Origin: Symbiodinium natans
Taxonomy: Eukaryota > Sar > Dinophyceae > Suessiales > Symbiodiniaceae
Assembly (NCBI GenBank): GCA_905221605.1
Contig: CAJNDS010002426.1
Location: 398,186 to 418,185 of the forward strand
DNA length: 20,000 nt
Direction: 5' to 3'
Shown: positions 8,717 to 16,827 of the stretch, one piece after another
Numbering within the stretch: the first letter of the stretch is position 1
How the letters are laid out: the number at the start of each line of letters is the position of its first letter
The notes under the pieces: generated by a model
The model's input: only the letters and a program-made list of their open reading frames with translations
Databases searched by the model: none
What the model was told of the DNA's origin: nothing
Program-made: the position numbers and the translations under genes

Positions 8717-10818
8717 GCTTCCACATGTCGCCCCGGAACGCCGACGATTCTGCCCAGCTCTTCCATGCGAGCAAAACGGGCAAAGCCGACGATGCCGGTG
8801 TGGTCTTTGCTTCTCTTCAGTCGAAATGCGTCACGGCCGGGGCCAACTTTACTGCCGCCGACAAGCTTGTGTCGGGAGATTGCGTGGCCAATTCAAGGCA
8901 GAGGTGGTGCGCCAGCCCAGATGGATTTCTAAGCGCATCTGGAGTCTGCATTGACGCCTTTGCCAAATTGTCCCTTTGCCCCTGGAACAGGGCGGGCACT
9001 TTCATGACTGAGGCCGTGCGGGTTGCAAGCCCGCGGGCCATGAGCGCACCATCCGGCGACAACATCATCCTGGACCCAGGCTATTCAGATCAGGGTTCTG
9101 ACTTGGAACCGGACTACGCGGCGCAGCTTTGCATTAAAGCCGCGAGGCGACACTGCACAAGTTTGGTCTCTGATATGTGGTGGCCGAATGAATGGACGTC
9201 GGTAAGCAACCACAGCCCATGCGCCGAGAAAAGTGTCAGCGATACGAAAGACGGATCCGCACCGTGGATCAGCCTCAAGGGGGAGCATTTTCTTTACTGC
9301 AAGGAACTGTGTTTGCTGGATCACGACTGCAAGGGCTACGGACTAAAAGCCTCGAGAGAGCGGACTTGCGAGGCTGATTGCGAGTGTCCTTATCGTCCAC
9401 CGTGCTGTGATAACTTCCCTCCGTGCCCCAACTCAAATTGCAACTTCCATCTTCCGTGTTGCGACACCGGTGATGATTGCATGATTCATGGTTGGACAAA
9501 GCCAAAGTACTGGTGCACCTTCCATAATGCCTTCCCCAGCGAGGGTGATCCCTTCACTGCAGACGAAGATGAAGAAACAAATGCTTTCTGCTGGAAACTG
9601 GAAAGGCTGACAAGCACGACTACGACCACGACCACCACGACCACCACAACAATGCCGACGGTGCCAATTGGCTTTGCGTTGGAGTCCTACTCAGGTGCTT
9701 GCGAGGGGACACCGGCGCTCGACTCGGTTGTGTGCGGAACAAGCTTCGGGAACGAATGTGTAGAAAGGTGCGCTGTCTACTGCTGGCTGCAGCAGAGCTG
9801 CGCTGGGTTCGACCACAAATACCTTGGAAACGGTGATAGTGATGCTACGTGTTCGTTCTACCAAGTAGTCAACAGTACCACTGCTATGGAGGGCATCATT
9901 TGCTTACGCAAGTTGCCGCAAGAGACATCGCAGCTTTGCCAAGTTCCAAGGGAGAAAGCTGGATTTGGAGGCTTCCTGGCAGAGATCCCACCAGGCCATG
10001 TCTCCAGTGGTCAGGTGTGGAGACTTCGATCCTCCGAGAAGCGTTCCCAATGCTTGGAGACTTCGGCGCAATCGTTTCTTGCTGCGGCTTGTTCACTGCA
10101 AGAGAGGAGACAAGAGCTGGACGTGGTGCTGATCACGGCAACGATGATGTCGGACCTGACAGGACAGTTCACGAAAGCGGTGACGGCAGCAGCAGAGTCT
10201 TCTTCGTGGAACTTAGAAGATCTGACAGCACACGTAGACTGTGGGGACTTCCCTGTGAAAGTATTGACATTTCCAACGGCCCAACACCATGCAGATCCCG
10301 TGTGCTCAGTTGGAGGCGCCATCGGTGAGCCGAGGACGAACTCGAGCCAAATCGCTGCGGACGCAAGCAACCCACAGTCCATGAACCCCTTTGGCTGCGG
10401 CCCTGGCGAGTTGCTCATGTCGCTGAAGAAGGATCGTGGTACATTAAAGATGACGTACACTTGCTCAGCCATGGCTGGCATGGGAGAATGCATGGACTAC
10501 ATCACGCCGCAAGTGGATGTCCATCAAAGTCTGAGCACAGCAGCAATGAAGTGCAGTGCCCTCCAAGGCTTGCAGAGGGCGATACCAGAAACGTCCACTG
10601 GAGGCGCGTGGCTTCGATTCAGGTACACCTGTTGCTCAATCAGTGCTATTCCGATGGCCGTGACGCCATCGGGCCACATGATTGCTGGCTTGTCTTGGGA
10701 AGGTTTGTATTGCCCCCACTCCCGAGACATCTCTGGGCGCCTGCGATACACGCAGCGCAGCTCCTTCGGTGCTTCAGAGTCCGTTTTGGATGGCCGAATC
10801 CTCTATGATAAGGCCTGA
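8717..10818 (+). CDS. Cys-rich secreted protein, last coding segment (poly-Thr linker, C-terminal repeats)
   Basis: About 700 codons, open and ending at TGA 10816-10818. An N-terminal Cys region (8820-9180) is followed by a PAN-like module (9230-9600). That module is interrupted by a very Cys-rich insert at 9367-9480 with two similar halves (CPYRPPCCDNFPPC and CNFHLPCCDTGDDC). A Thr-rich linker with a pure run of about 12 Thr (9616-9651) leads to another PAN-like module (ACEGTPALDSVVC...LRKLP, 9690-9915). Two C-terminal repeats each pair a Cys near the start with a closing YTC: VDCGDFP...MTYTCSA (10240-10470) and MKCSALQ...FRYTCC (10548-10636). No membrane anchor is seen at the C-terminus, so secretion or wall/pellicle association is likelier than a membrane receptor. 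The 5' edge is uncertain: 8717 fits AG|G, 8758 fits phase 0 with the donor at 7793. Confidence 0.75.
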
Positions 10819-10923
10819 GCCTGGAGCAAAAAGTAGGGGCAACGGTTTGTAGTTAGGGACCGTGAAATGGGCCTTCCCAGGCACGTCATTATGTGGACAT
10901 GTGTGTCCAACAGCAAGTCCTAA
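10819..10923. other. Junction between surface-protein gene and retroelement
   Basis: This 105-nt stretch holds the presumed start of the 3' UTR. A small hairpin TGGACA-TGTG-TGTCCA lies at 10892-10907, and an in-frame stop TAA at 10921 precedes the element's first open frame. No polyadenylation signal is recognisable. The exact 5' end of the element and any target-site duplication cannot be seen. Confidence 0.4.
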
Positions 10924-10935
10924 TGCCTGTATTTC

Positions 10936-10965
10936 GTTGTTGTTGTTGTTGTTGTTGTTGTTGTT
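10936..10965 (+). repeat. (GTT)10 microsatellite
   Basis: Ten perfect GTT units just upstream of the first ATG of the endonuclease ORF. In that frame they read as poly-Val, but no ATG precedes them before the stop at 10921. Confidence 0.95.
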
Positions 10966-10980
10966 GGATTCTGGCCCAAG

Positions 10981-12201
10981 ATGAGGATTTTATTTCTCGT
11001 AGCCGTAGCGAGCTTTCTTGGGTGCCTGGGTCCCAAGTCCCAGGGTCCAGCCATGGATCAGAATCGAGGGTTTCGGGAAGTAGCGCCCCCCGATGAAGCT
11101 GAGCAGCATGCGCAGCGAAGTCAGCTAACCATGAACAAAACCGGCAAGCGAAGCTACCAAAGAGCTTGTAAAGTTGCCCTGGCGAAGGGAGCAGCACTTT
11201 ACAAAGGCCGTCTTCTGACAGCTCAGGCTCTAGGAGCTCATGAAGGACAATTCGCGTCTCCTGCGAAAGCGGAGAGGCGTTCTTTTCAACCGAACAGACA
11301 GATCCATCACAAATTTGACATGGAAGTCCTTACTTGGAACGCAGGCTCAATTACAAGTCGAGTTTGGAACGAGATTCTGGCCCTTTTGGCAACAACAGAG
11401 TACAAGAACATCAAAATCGTTTTCCTGCAGGAATCGCATTGGCAGCAGGACCAGGTCTACAGCTCAGGCCCGTGGTCAGTCCTAACCTGTGGCTCAACAA
11501 GCAGACACAAGGCTGGCCTGGTTGTCTTGGTGCATAGCTCACTGGCTCCTCTTTCAGAAATTCGCAGCACTTCCATTGTTCCAGGGCATTTGCAGCACGT
11601 CATGATCCCGTGGCAGAGATCCAGAATACATCTCCTGAACCTGTACCAGCACGTCTGGGATTCAAAGCTTTCGAAGACGGAAAACAGAGGCAGGAGAAAG
11701 GACGTGATGACACAGCTCGAAAATCGAATACAGAGAGTCCCGCAACGTGATTTCTTGATTGTGGCTGGGGATTTCAATGCGCATGCGGTGACTGAACGTC
11801 CTCATATTGGACCAAGTGTGCCTCATCGAGTACGGTTTGCAAATGCGGATGTGAAGACACTGCCCTCGCTCTGCAAATCCTGTGGACTCACTGCGCTGAA
11901 CACATGGGCTTCTGGCCATCGCAGTACGTATACTAACAGTGATGGCACATATTCCTCTCAGATCGATTTTATGCTGGTCAGACTGCACGATGCTCGGAGG
12001 AGATCCAAGGAGGCCTACTCTGATAAGAACTTTCCTGTGGCTGCCTACAGAGATGGATCAAAACATTTTCCAGTGCGAGCTACTCTGTTCATTCCTCCTT
12101 ACAGTCCTACACCCAGCAAGCCACGGCCGTTTGATGCCACAGCCCTGGATGCGAGCTTTCGGCGAAAGATGACAACTGGCATGCATACTCACATCGTCTG
12201 A
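10981..12201 (+). CDS. Retroelement pol, part 1: APE-type (EEP) endonuclease
   Basis: This would nick target DNA to prime reverse transcription. Numbered from the ATG at 10981, the exonuclease-endonuclease-phosphatase motifs appear in order: LTWNAGS (N120), FLQESHW (E151), VAGDFNAH (D264, N266), QIDFMLV (D329) and SKHFPVRA (H362). The last is normally SDH-x-P in APE/LINE endonucleases; here the Asp is Lys. The first 17 residues are hydrophobic, which is odd for this family. The ATG at 11053 (CCATGG context) is a good alternative start and would remove them. The segment to about residue 110 is basic. The frame closes at 12201, but the true reading appears to pass by a -1 shift near 12168 into the RT frame (continuing DDNWHAYSH), so the stop is probably the result of a one-base loss. 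Confidence 0.85.
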   Translation: MRILFLVAVASFLGCLGPKSQGPAMDQNRGFREVAPPDEAEQHAQRSQLTMNKTGKRSYQRACKVALAKGAALYKGRLLTAQALGAHEGQFASPAKAERRSFQPNRQIHHKFDMEVLTWNAGSITSRVWNEILALLATTEYKNIKIVFLQESHWQQDQVYSSGPWSVLTCGSTSRHKAGLVVLVHSSLAPLSEIRSTSIVPGHLQHVMIPWQRSRIHLLNLYQHVWDSKLSKTENRGRRKDVMTQLENRIQRVPQRDFLIVAGDFNAHAVTERPHIGPSVPHRVRFANADVKTLPSLCKSCGLTALNTWASGHRSTYTNSDGTYSSQIDFMLVRLHDARRRSKEAYSDKNFPVAAYRDGSKHFPVRATLFIPPYSPTPSKPRPFDATALDASFRRKMTTGMHTHIV

Positions 12202-13574
12202 CGGAATCAGTGGTGAGGACAATGCAAGAGAGACCGTCTTGGCAAGAACTGGATGAAGTGATGGTTCGTGTATCAGCTGAGCACTATCCTCCTCCACGCA
12301 AGTCTCAGCCAGCAGCAGGTCCAATTCATCAGGAATATTGGAAGAAAGTGCGGCAAATCCAGGCGCACAAGCGGGCTGGAACCGAGCATAATCCAGACTG
12401 CCAGAAGCTTGTGGAGGACATCAAAGAGGAGGCGCGGGCTTTCAAAAAACAGCAAAAACAAAGAAAGCTAGAGAAGCAAGAGCAGTTGCTTCTACAAGCC
12501 CAGGAAGATAAAAGGCAACAATCCCACAAACTGGCTCATGCTCTCAGGAAACTTGCTCCGTGGCGCCCAGTGCAGAGAGTCAACCTAAGGGATCAAGCAG
12601 GTGAGCCGCTTGATACGGAGGCCTCGCTAAAAACTATGCGCGAATACTCGAGTCAAATCTTCTCCAAAAGTCCTCCTTTGCACTCAGTTGCCGCTGTGCC
12701 CAGAACAGCGATCACCGCCTTGCAGGTATCCTCGCAAATCAGGACAGTGCCAGTGGGGAAAGCAGTCCCTAGCACCTCAGCCCCAGTATCAGCTTGGAAG
12801 AGTCTAGGTCCTGACGCCCACGAACACATAGCAGGTCTAATCAACTCTGAGGTGTCCCAATCAGAAATTTCCCCTTATCTAAAGGACCCTCGAATTGCAT
12901 GGATCCCCAAGCCGGGCAAGCCAGCCACCGCCATGAAAAACCTGAGGCCCATAGGAGTCATCAGCGTGCCAGGCAAAGTGCTAGCAGGCGCAGTGAAGAC
13001 TCGCATTGCACCAGCATTGCAGGTGAGCTCACAGCTTCAGCCTCAATTTGCGTACATTCGGCAGAGGGGGGTGCGGGACGCTATCGCGAAAGCATGTCAG
13101 CACCTTGATTTCGCGCAGCAGCTCCGTCAAGAGCATCGCAGGGACCTGCACAAGTCCCAACGCGGAGCTAGGCAGGCTCAGCTGTCAGGGGCACTCACTA
13201 TTTCGGTTGATCTGAGCAAAGCTTTTGATTCTGTTAATAGACATGAGCTGCTAGCTGCCTTGGATCGCCTGGGAACAGACCCTGTTACGAAAGAACTGGT
13301 AGTTCAGCTACACAGTGAGACCTCCTACAACATGGGCACAGGTGGACTAGAGATTCAAGTTCCCACTTCTTCAGGAATCAAACAAGGTTGTAAGCTAGCC
13401 CCGGCATTGTGGCCTGCGCTGACACTTCTAGTCATGAGCAGAATGGAGCAGAAATGGGGCCCAGATAGCAAGCAAGCTAGGGAAATCCTAACGGTCTTTG
13501 CAGACGATTTCCTGCTCCAGGAAACCTTCTCGAGCTTTCCTGAACTTCAGAAAGTCCTGCTCAGAATAGAGGCT
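12168..13574 (+). pseudogene. Retroelement pol, part 2: reverse transcriptase, truncated after FADD
   Basis: Non-LTR-type reverse transcriptase in frame 3. It continues the endonuclease reading from about 12168 and has no ATG of its own near the join. A charged, coiled-coil-prone linker (12390-12540) precedes the fingers (WIPKPGKP, LRPIGVISVPGK at about 12900-12975). Palm motif A is ISVDLSKAFDSV (Asp codon 13209), motif B is SGIKQGCKLAPALW (13370-13412), and motif C is VFADDFLL (Asp codons 13503 and 13506), so the catalytic triad is intact. Only about 20-25 RT-like residues follow FADD; the thumb and everything usually between it and the C-terminal fingers are missing. The reading then moves -1 into the zinc-finger frame at about 13571-13580. 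The frame 3 stop is at 13668-13670. This copy is therefore unlikely to make an active enzyme. Confidence 0.85.
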
Positions 13575-14986
13575 TTCCGCAATGTGCGGCATGCAACAGG
13601 CAGTTGCGCACAATGCATCAACTTCGCAGACATGTGGAGTCAGGCATTTGCCCTCAGCTGCACGAGCTGAAAGAACGAGCCAAATCCTGTACAAGCTCAG
13701 AAAGCATAGCAATGATCTATCAGTCTAGCGTGCAGGAACAACTTAAGAAGGATCCTGATCTTCTACTAAAAAAGAGACATGTCACTCAGCTTCTATTAAC
13801 GAACTGCAGTCTCTGTGGGCAATACATTGTTGGCCACAAAGGAGTGAAACAGCACATTCAGAAAGCTCATCCTGCTTTCTGGGCACAATCCTCGGCATCC
13901 ATTCTTGCCAACATGCGAACACATAAGCGCCTCCTGCACAAAAAAGAAGAATGTAGGTACTGTCGCATTGTGGTAGATGCTCCAGTACGCCATGCAGAGC
14001 AATGTGTGGTTCTGCTTCAGACATACGCCATGAGTGCAGCTTGTGCCAATCCTATGGAACTGCCAGATCTCTTTAGTGCGGATCCTCCAATTGGCCAGGT
14101 GAGCGGCAGGGAGGCTTCCTCCCAGGAGGCTTCCTCCAGCAGCCGAGCTACTTTGCTGACATACACTGCACGCGTCTCGGGTCGTTCAACCACTGCACCT
14201 CCCACAGCTTCCATGCAAGACGCTGCCTGGCGTCTAGCTTATCATAATCCGCATCAACTGTGCTATGCACACACGGTCGTTCATATCCTTCTCTCTCTCT
14301 TGTCAGACGGACTGTTCCCAGATCCTTCCTTAAACTCCATCCTAACGGAAATAGGTTCCCTGAATGGCAGATCCTCTCATGCGGATGTTCGGAGGTTGCG
14401 ACATCTTCGTCCGCTGCTAGCAGGATGGCGATTACGACCCAGGCAGGAGGATGCATCTCAATTTCTGTTGCATATCTCTCAGCGGATCCCGGATCTTTCA
14501 TCAGATAAATGGGAGGCGCGAGTTCATATCTCAGCACCGGAGGAACGCATAAGTGTTGAGGAAAAAGGTGGCTTGATTCTGTATTTACCCGAGCCGCCGG
14601 ATGGACTCTCGACTCTTCAGCAATCAGTAACACAATGGACGAACAGGGGTAGTGTGTTTGCCTTGCTTCCAGATACAAGACTAATTTGCTTACAAATTCA
14701 AAGATTTGATCAGCAAATCAAAACTTCCCGCCCACAAGCGCTGGACACAGTTCTTGAGATGCCAATGTTTCTAGATAACGGAACCTCAACAGAAGCAGTG
14801 TCCTTTAGCCTCTATGCATTTATCATTCATATCGGTGAAGACTGGAACTCTGGACATTACAGAGCGGGATTTTGGAGAGAGAGCGTAGCGTACCTAGCTG
14901 ATGATAGTGAATCGCCAAGACGCACCACGCTCCTCTCGGATCAAATATGTCGAGGTTCTTACTTGGCCTTCTATGTAAGAGTATAG
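13575..14986 (+). CDS. Retroelement pol, part 3: zinc-finger-like motifs plus USP/C19 deubiquitinase
   Basis: Frame 2 continues the RT reading and has an ATG at 13604. Three Cys/His motifs come first: CAACNRQL...H...C at 13583-13651, CSLCGQ...H.QKAH at 13805-13870 (C2H2 spacing) and CRYC...H...C at 13952-14005 (C2HC). After a linker holding two 13-nt hairpins read in frame as EASSQEASS, a ubiquitin-specific-protease domain runs from about 14215 to the end. Numbered from the ATG at 13604, it has the Cys box NPHQLCYAHT (C220), RQEDASQFL, LICLQIQRFD, the His box SGHYRAGF (H418), YLADDSE (D434) and the terminal SYLAFYVRV. The catalytic Cys, His and Asp are all present. The domain is about 250 residues, short for a USP. 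Likely roles are polyprotein processing or removal of ubiquitin from element proteins; neither is shown by the sequence. Confidence 0.8.
14110..14137. repeat. Double hairpin A (in frame in USP ORF)
   Basis: Two copies of GGAGGCTTCCTCC at 14110-14122 and 14125-14137, separated by CA. The period is 15 nt, so each unit adds five codons (EASSQ type) and keeps the frame. Confidence 0.9.
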
Positions 14987-15002
14987 ATTCAGCTAGGTAG
15001 CC

Positions 15003-15839
15003 ATGAGGCAGGCCTTTGCACAATCGTCAGCACCCTCCAAATCCAAGCGTGCGGATGAGCCAGATGAAGATGATTCTCCAACCAAGAAGATCAGACAGGC
15101 TGAACCGAAGAACCTGCCAAAGCAGAAAGCCAAAGGAAGGGGTCGGGGCACTGGCCGGGGCGCTTCAAATGAGAAAGTCCTACAGTCCCTAACCAGGCTG
15201 TCCATCAACCATGAGGACTCGCTGAATACACTTCAGCAGGAACTGAGCTGGGTCATGTACCTGACCACCGGTGAGCTGTCCATTCTACCGAACATCTATG
15301 CGGAGAAGTCCAAAGACGCTTCGAAGTTGTCTACTCCATTCAGAACTCGAGCCATGAGATTGGTCTTGGAGCAGACCTTAGAAAGAGTAGAGCAGATTCA
15401 GACTAAAGAAGACGTGCTAGCGGATGCGGAGAAAGAGGGTTGGGTGGTACGTGTGAAGGACACCGAAGCTCCAGCCTTTGTCTACCAGCAGTGGAGCAGT
15501 GAGCAAGACAAGACGGTGCATGACACTGCTCGAAGGGCAGTCCCCGCAGAAGACGTCGTTCAATTGCTCAAAACGTGCTTGGAGGAGCTTGCGCAGCACC
15601 CACAGTTGATCTCCAGGCTCATGCCATCACGTCCGATCGTCGAGAAGATGACAGGTGGCCCAGTTCGAGTTCACATCCAGGTCCAACTCCAACATCTCAA
15701 AGGTAAGTTCCATCAAGCCCTGTCCGGACTCACGGACAATGCAGTCTGGGCAGCCATTGAAGGCTCACTAAGGCCAGGGAGCGTTCAGCGTAGTCCAACA
15801 GCTAAGTCGCTTGCAAAGCAGGCATCCGGCAGCAGCTAG
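15003..15839 (+). CDS. ORF2: basic-tailed protein, unknown function
   Basis: A 278-residue ORF whose ATG lies 16 nt after the USP stop (context TAGCCATGAGG). Residues 1-55 are Lys/Arg/Gly-rich and probably disordered (KSKR, PTKKIRQ, KGRGRGTGRG), which suggests nucleic-acid binding or nuclear targeting. The rest is a compact, mostly helical-looking domain with conserved-type hydrophobics (LSWVMYLTTGEL, RTRAMRLVLEQTLERVEQIQ, EKEGWVVRVKD). I do not recognise the family. By position and basic tail it could play the part of the RNA-binding ORF1 protein of other LINEs, but no RRM or CCHC knuckle is visible. Confidence 0.7.
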   Translation: MRQAFAQSSAPSKSKRADEPDEDDSPTKKIRQAEPKNLPKQKAKGRGRGTGRGASNEKVLQSLTRLSINHEDSLNTLQQELSWVMYLTTGELSILPNIYAEKSKDASKLSTPFRTRAMRLVLEQTLERVEQIQTKEDVLADAEKEGWVVRVKDTEAPAFVYQQWSSEQDKTVHDTARRAVPAEDVVQLLKTCLEELAQHPQLISRLMPSRPIVEKMTGGPVRVHIQVQLQHLKGKFHQALSGLTDNAVWAAIEGSLRPGSVQRSPTAKSLAKQASGSS

Positions 15840-16023
15840 CTCATAGAGCACCTTCAGCTTGAGAAGATCCTTTCACATAGAGGCAAAAAATTCTGCATTG
15901 CCTTCAATAAGCGCCGAATGTCTCTCAGCTTGCCTTCCTCTCCCAGCAACATCTGTATCTCTCCTATCACAGCAGCTTTTCTTGCTCGCGCAATCAATCC
16001 CATAGCTGGCTAGTAGAGAGCCA
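15840..16023. other. Short intergenic gap, ORF2-ORF3
   Basis: A gap of 184 nt, pyrimidine-rich at 15930-15985, ending CTAGTAGAGAGCCA before the ORF3 ATG. An AG-preceding pyrimidine tract could serve as a trans-splice acceptor. There is no double hairpin here, unlike the later gaps. Confidence 0.5.
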
Positions 16024-16425
16024 ATGTCATACCGAGCTGAACGCATGTATGCCAGAGAGGGCTGGATCTTTACGGAGGCTGATCGAGTGGCACTTTGGGA
16101 GCTGGATACTGCGCTAAGCAAAGCCCAGAAGCTTATAGATGCTCAAGCTCACCTCATCGAGGAAATGCAACGGGATCAGGTCAGACTACATGGGCAAGTC
16201 CGGCAACTGAGCGCAGAGGTGACTCAGCTCGCTCAGAGTGCACAGATCTATGGAGCTCACATCGAGCGTCTCTATCGTCTGTCCGACACCCAAGCTCTCT
16301 CTGAACGGATGGACTACTTGACCTGGACTCTTCATTACCAAGGCATCAGAGTCATGCTACCAGGACCATCGTCGAGCAGTGTGAGGCCAAGAGCACAACG
16401 GCGGCCTGCTCAGAATCCGTACTAG
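16024..16425 (+). CDS. ORF3: small coiled-coil protein
   Basis: 133 residues. Residues 24-85 show a heptad-like pattern typical of a coiled coil (ELDTALSKAQKLIDAQAHLI, then EEMQRDQVRLHGQVRQLSAE and VTQLAQSAQI). The C-terminus is Arg/Ser/Pro-rich (SSSSVRPRAQRRPAQNPY), possibly an RNA-binding tail. Coiled-coil trimer or dimer formation next to a basic tail is a known plan of LINE ORF1 proteins (established for L1), so an RNP-assembly role is a reasonable inference. No sequence family is recognised. The start is the first ATG after an upstream stop. Confidence 0.65.
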   Translation: MSYRAERMYAREGWIFTEADRVALWELDTALSKAQKLIDAQAHLIEEMQRDQVRLHGQVRQLSAEVTQLAQSAQIYGAHIERLYRLSDTQALSERMDYLTWTLHYQGIRVMLPGPSSSSVRPRAQRRPAQNPY

Positions 16426-16827
16426 TACATAGCTTCCTAGATGGTCTGTATTAATCAGTCCTCGTGTGAGATGTCTTCAGCACCAGGGAGTCAAAAGCCT
16501 CTGCTATCACTGCATCATAGCCCAGCCTGTATGCGCGCACTCGCATTGCATAGCTCGGGAGGCTTCCTCCGGAGGCTTCCTCCATGCTACGGTCGGCGGC
16601 CTACGCGTGTCAGAATTACAGCAAGTGCAATCACTCACCCTCTGAGCAGCAACCACTCCATCCTTCTTAGGATATTACTCCCCTGTCCGGGTTCTCTTTC
16701 AGGTTGGAGGATTTGAGAATAGCTTTCTCCTCTGTAGGGACACCCACCAGCTGCTTGGTTGAAGTTCGCTCATTGGCCCATTGCAATGCCGAAGCTTCTC
16801 TCAAGCCAATAGGATCAGGCCCTCAAA
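16426..16827. other. 402-nt gap between ORF3 and ORF4
   Basis: It contains double hairpin B and a short open frame at 16441-16716 that begins 15 nt after the ORF3 stop. That frame reads straight through the hairpins (GGFLRRLPP) and has no protein-like pattern, so I treat it as noncoding. CATAGCTTCCTAG at 16428-16440 resembles CATAGCTGGCTAG at 16001-16013; both lie just before an ATG. Confidence 0.5.
16558..16583. repeat. Double hairpin B (ORF3-ORF4 gap)
   Basis: Two GGAGGCTTCCTCC units directly abutting at 16558-16570 and 16571-16583, period 13 nt. The junction forms the perfect palindrome CCTCCGGAGG. Confidence 0.95.

Noticed and set aside
10819-10980. 5' end of the retroelement with target-site duplication.
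   Set aside because: No repeat or boundary signal can be identified without other copies.
11457-11777. Minus-strand frame over the endonuclease, and similar antisense frames over the RT and USP.
   Set aside because: Shadows of the + strand coding region, without motifs of their own.
12160-12201. Programmed -1 ribosomal frameshift between endonuclease and RT.
   Set aside because: No slippery heptamer of the usual form and no clear downstream pseudoknot; one lost base explains it. Kept only as a low-priority check.
13200-13520. Group II intron reverse transcriptase or retroviral RT.
   Set aside because: APE-type endonuclease upstream, FADD motif with GIKQGCKLAPALW, and no maturase, integrase, protease or LTR; this fits a non-LTR element.
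16441-16716. Possible 91-codon gene starting 15 nt after ORF3.
   Set aside because: It reads through a hairpin pair whose 13-nt period is the noncoding type, and its composition is not protein-like.
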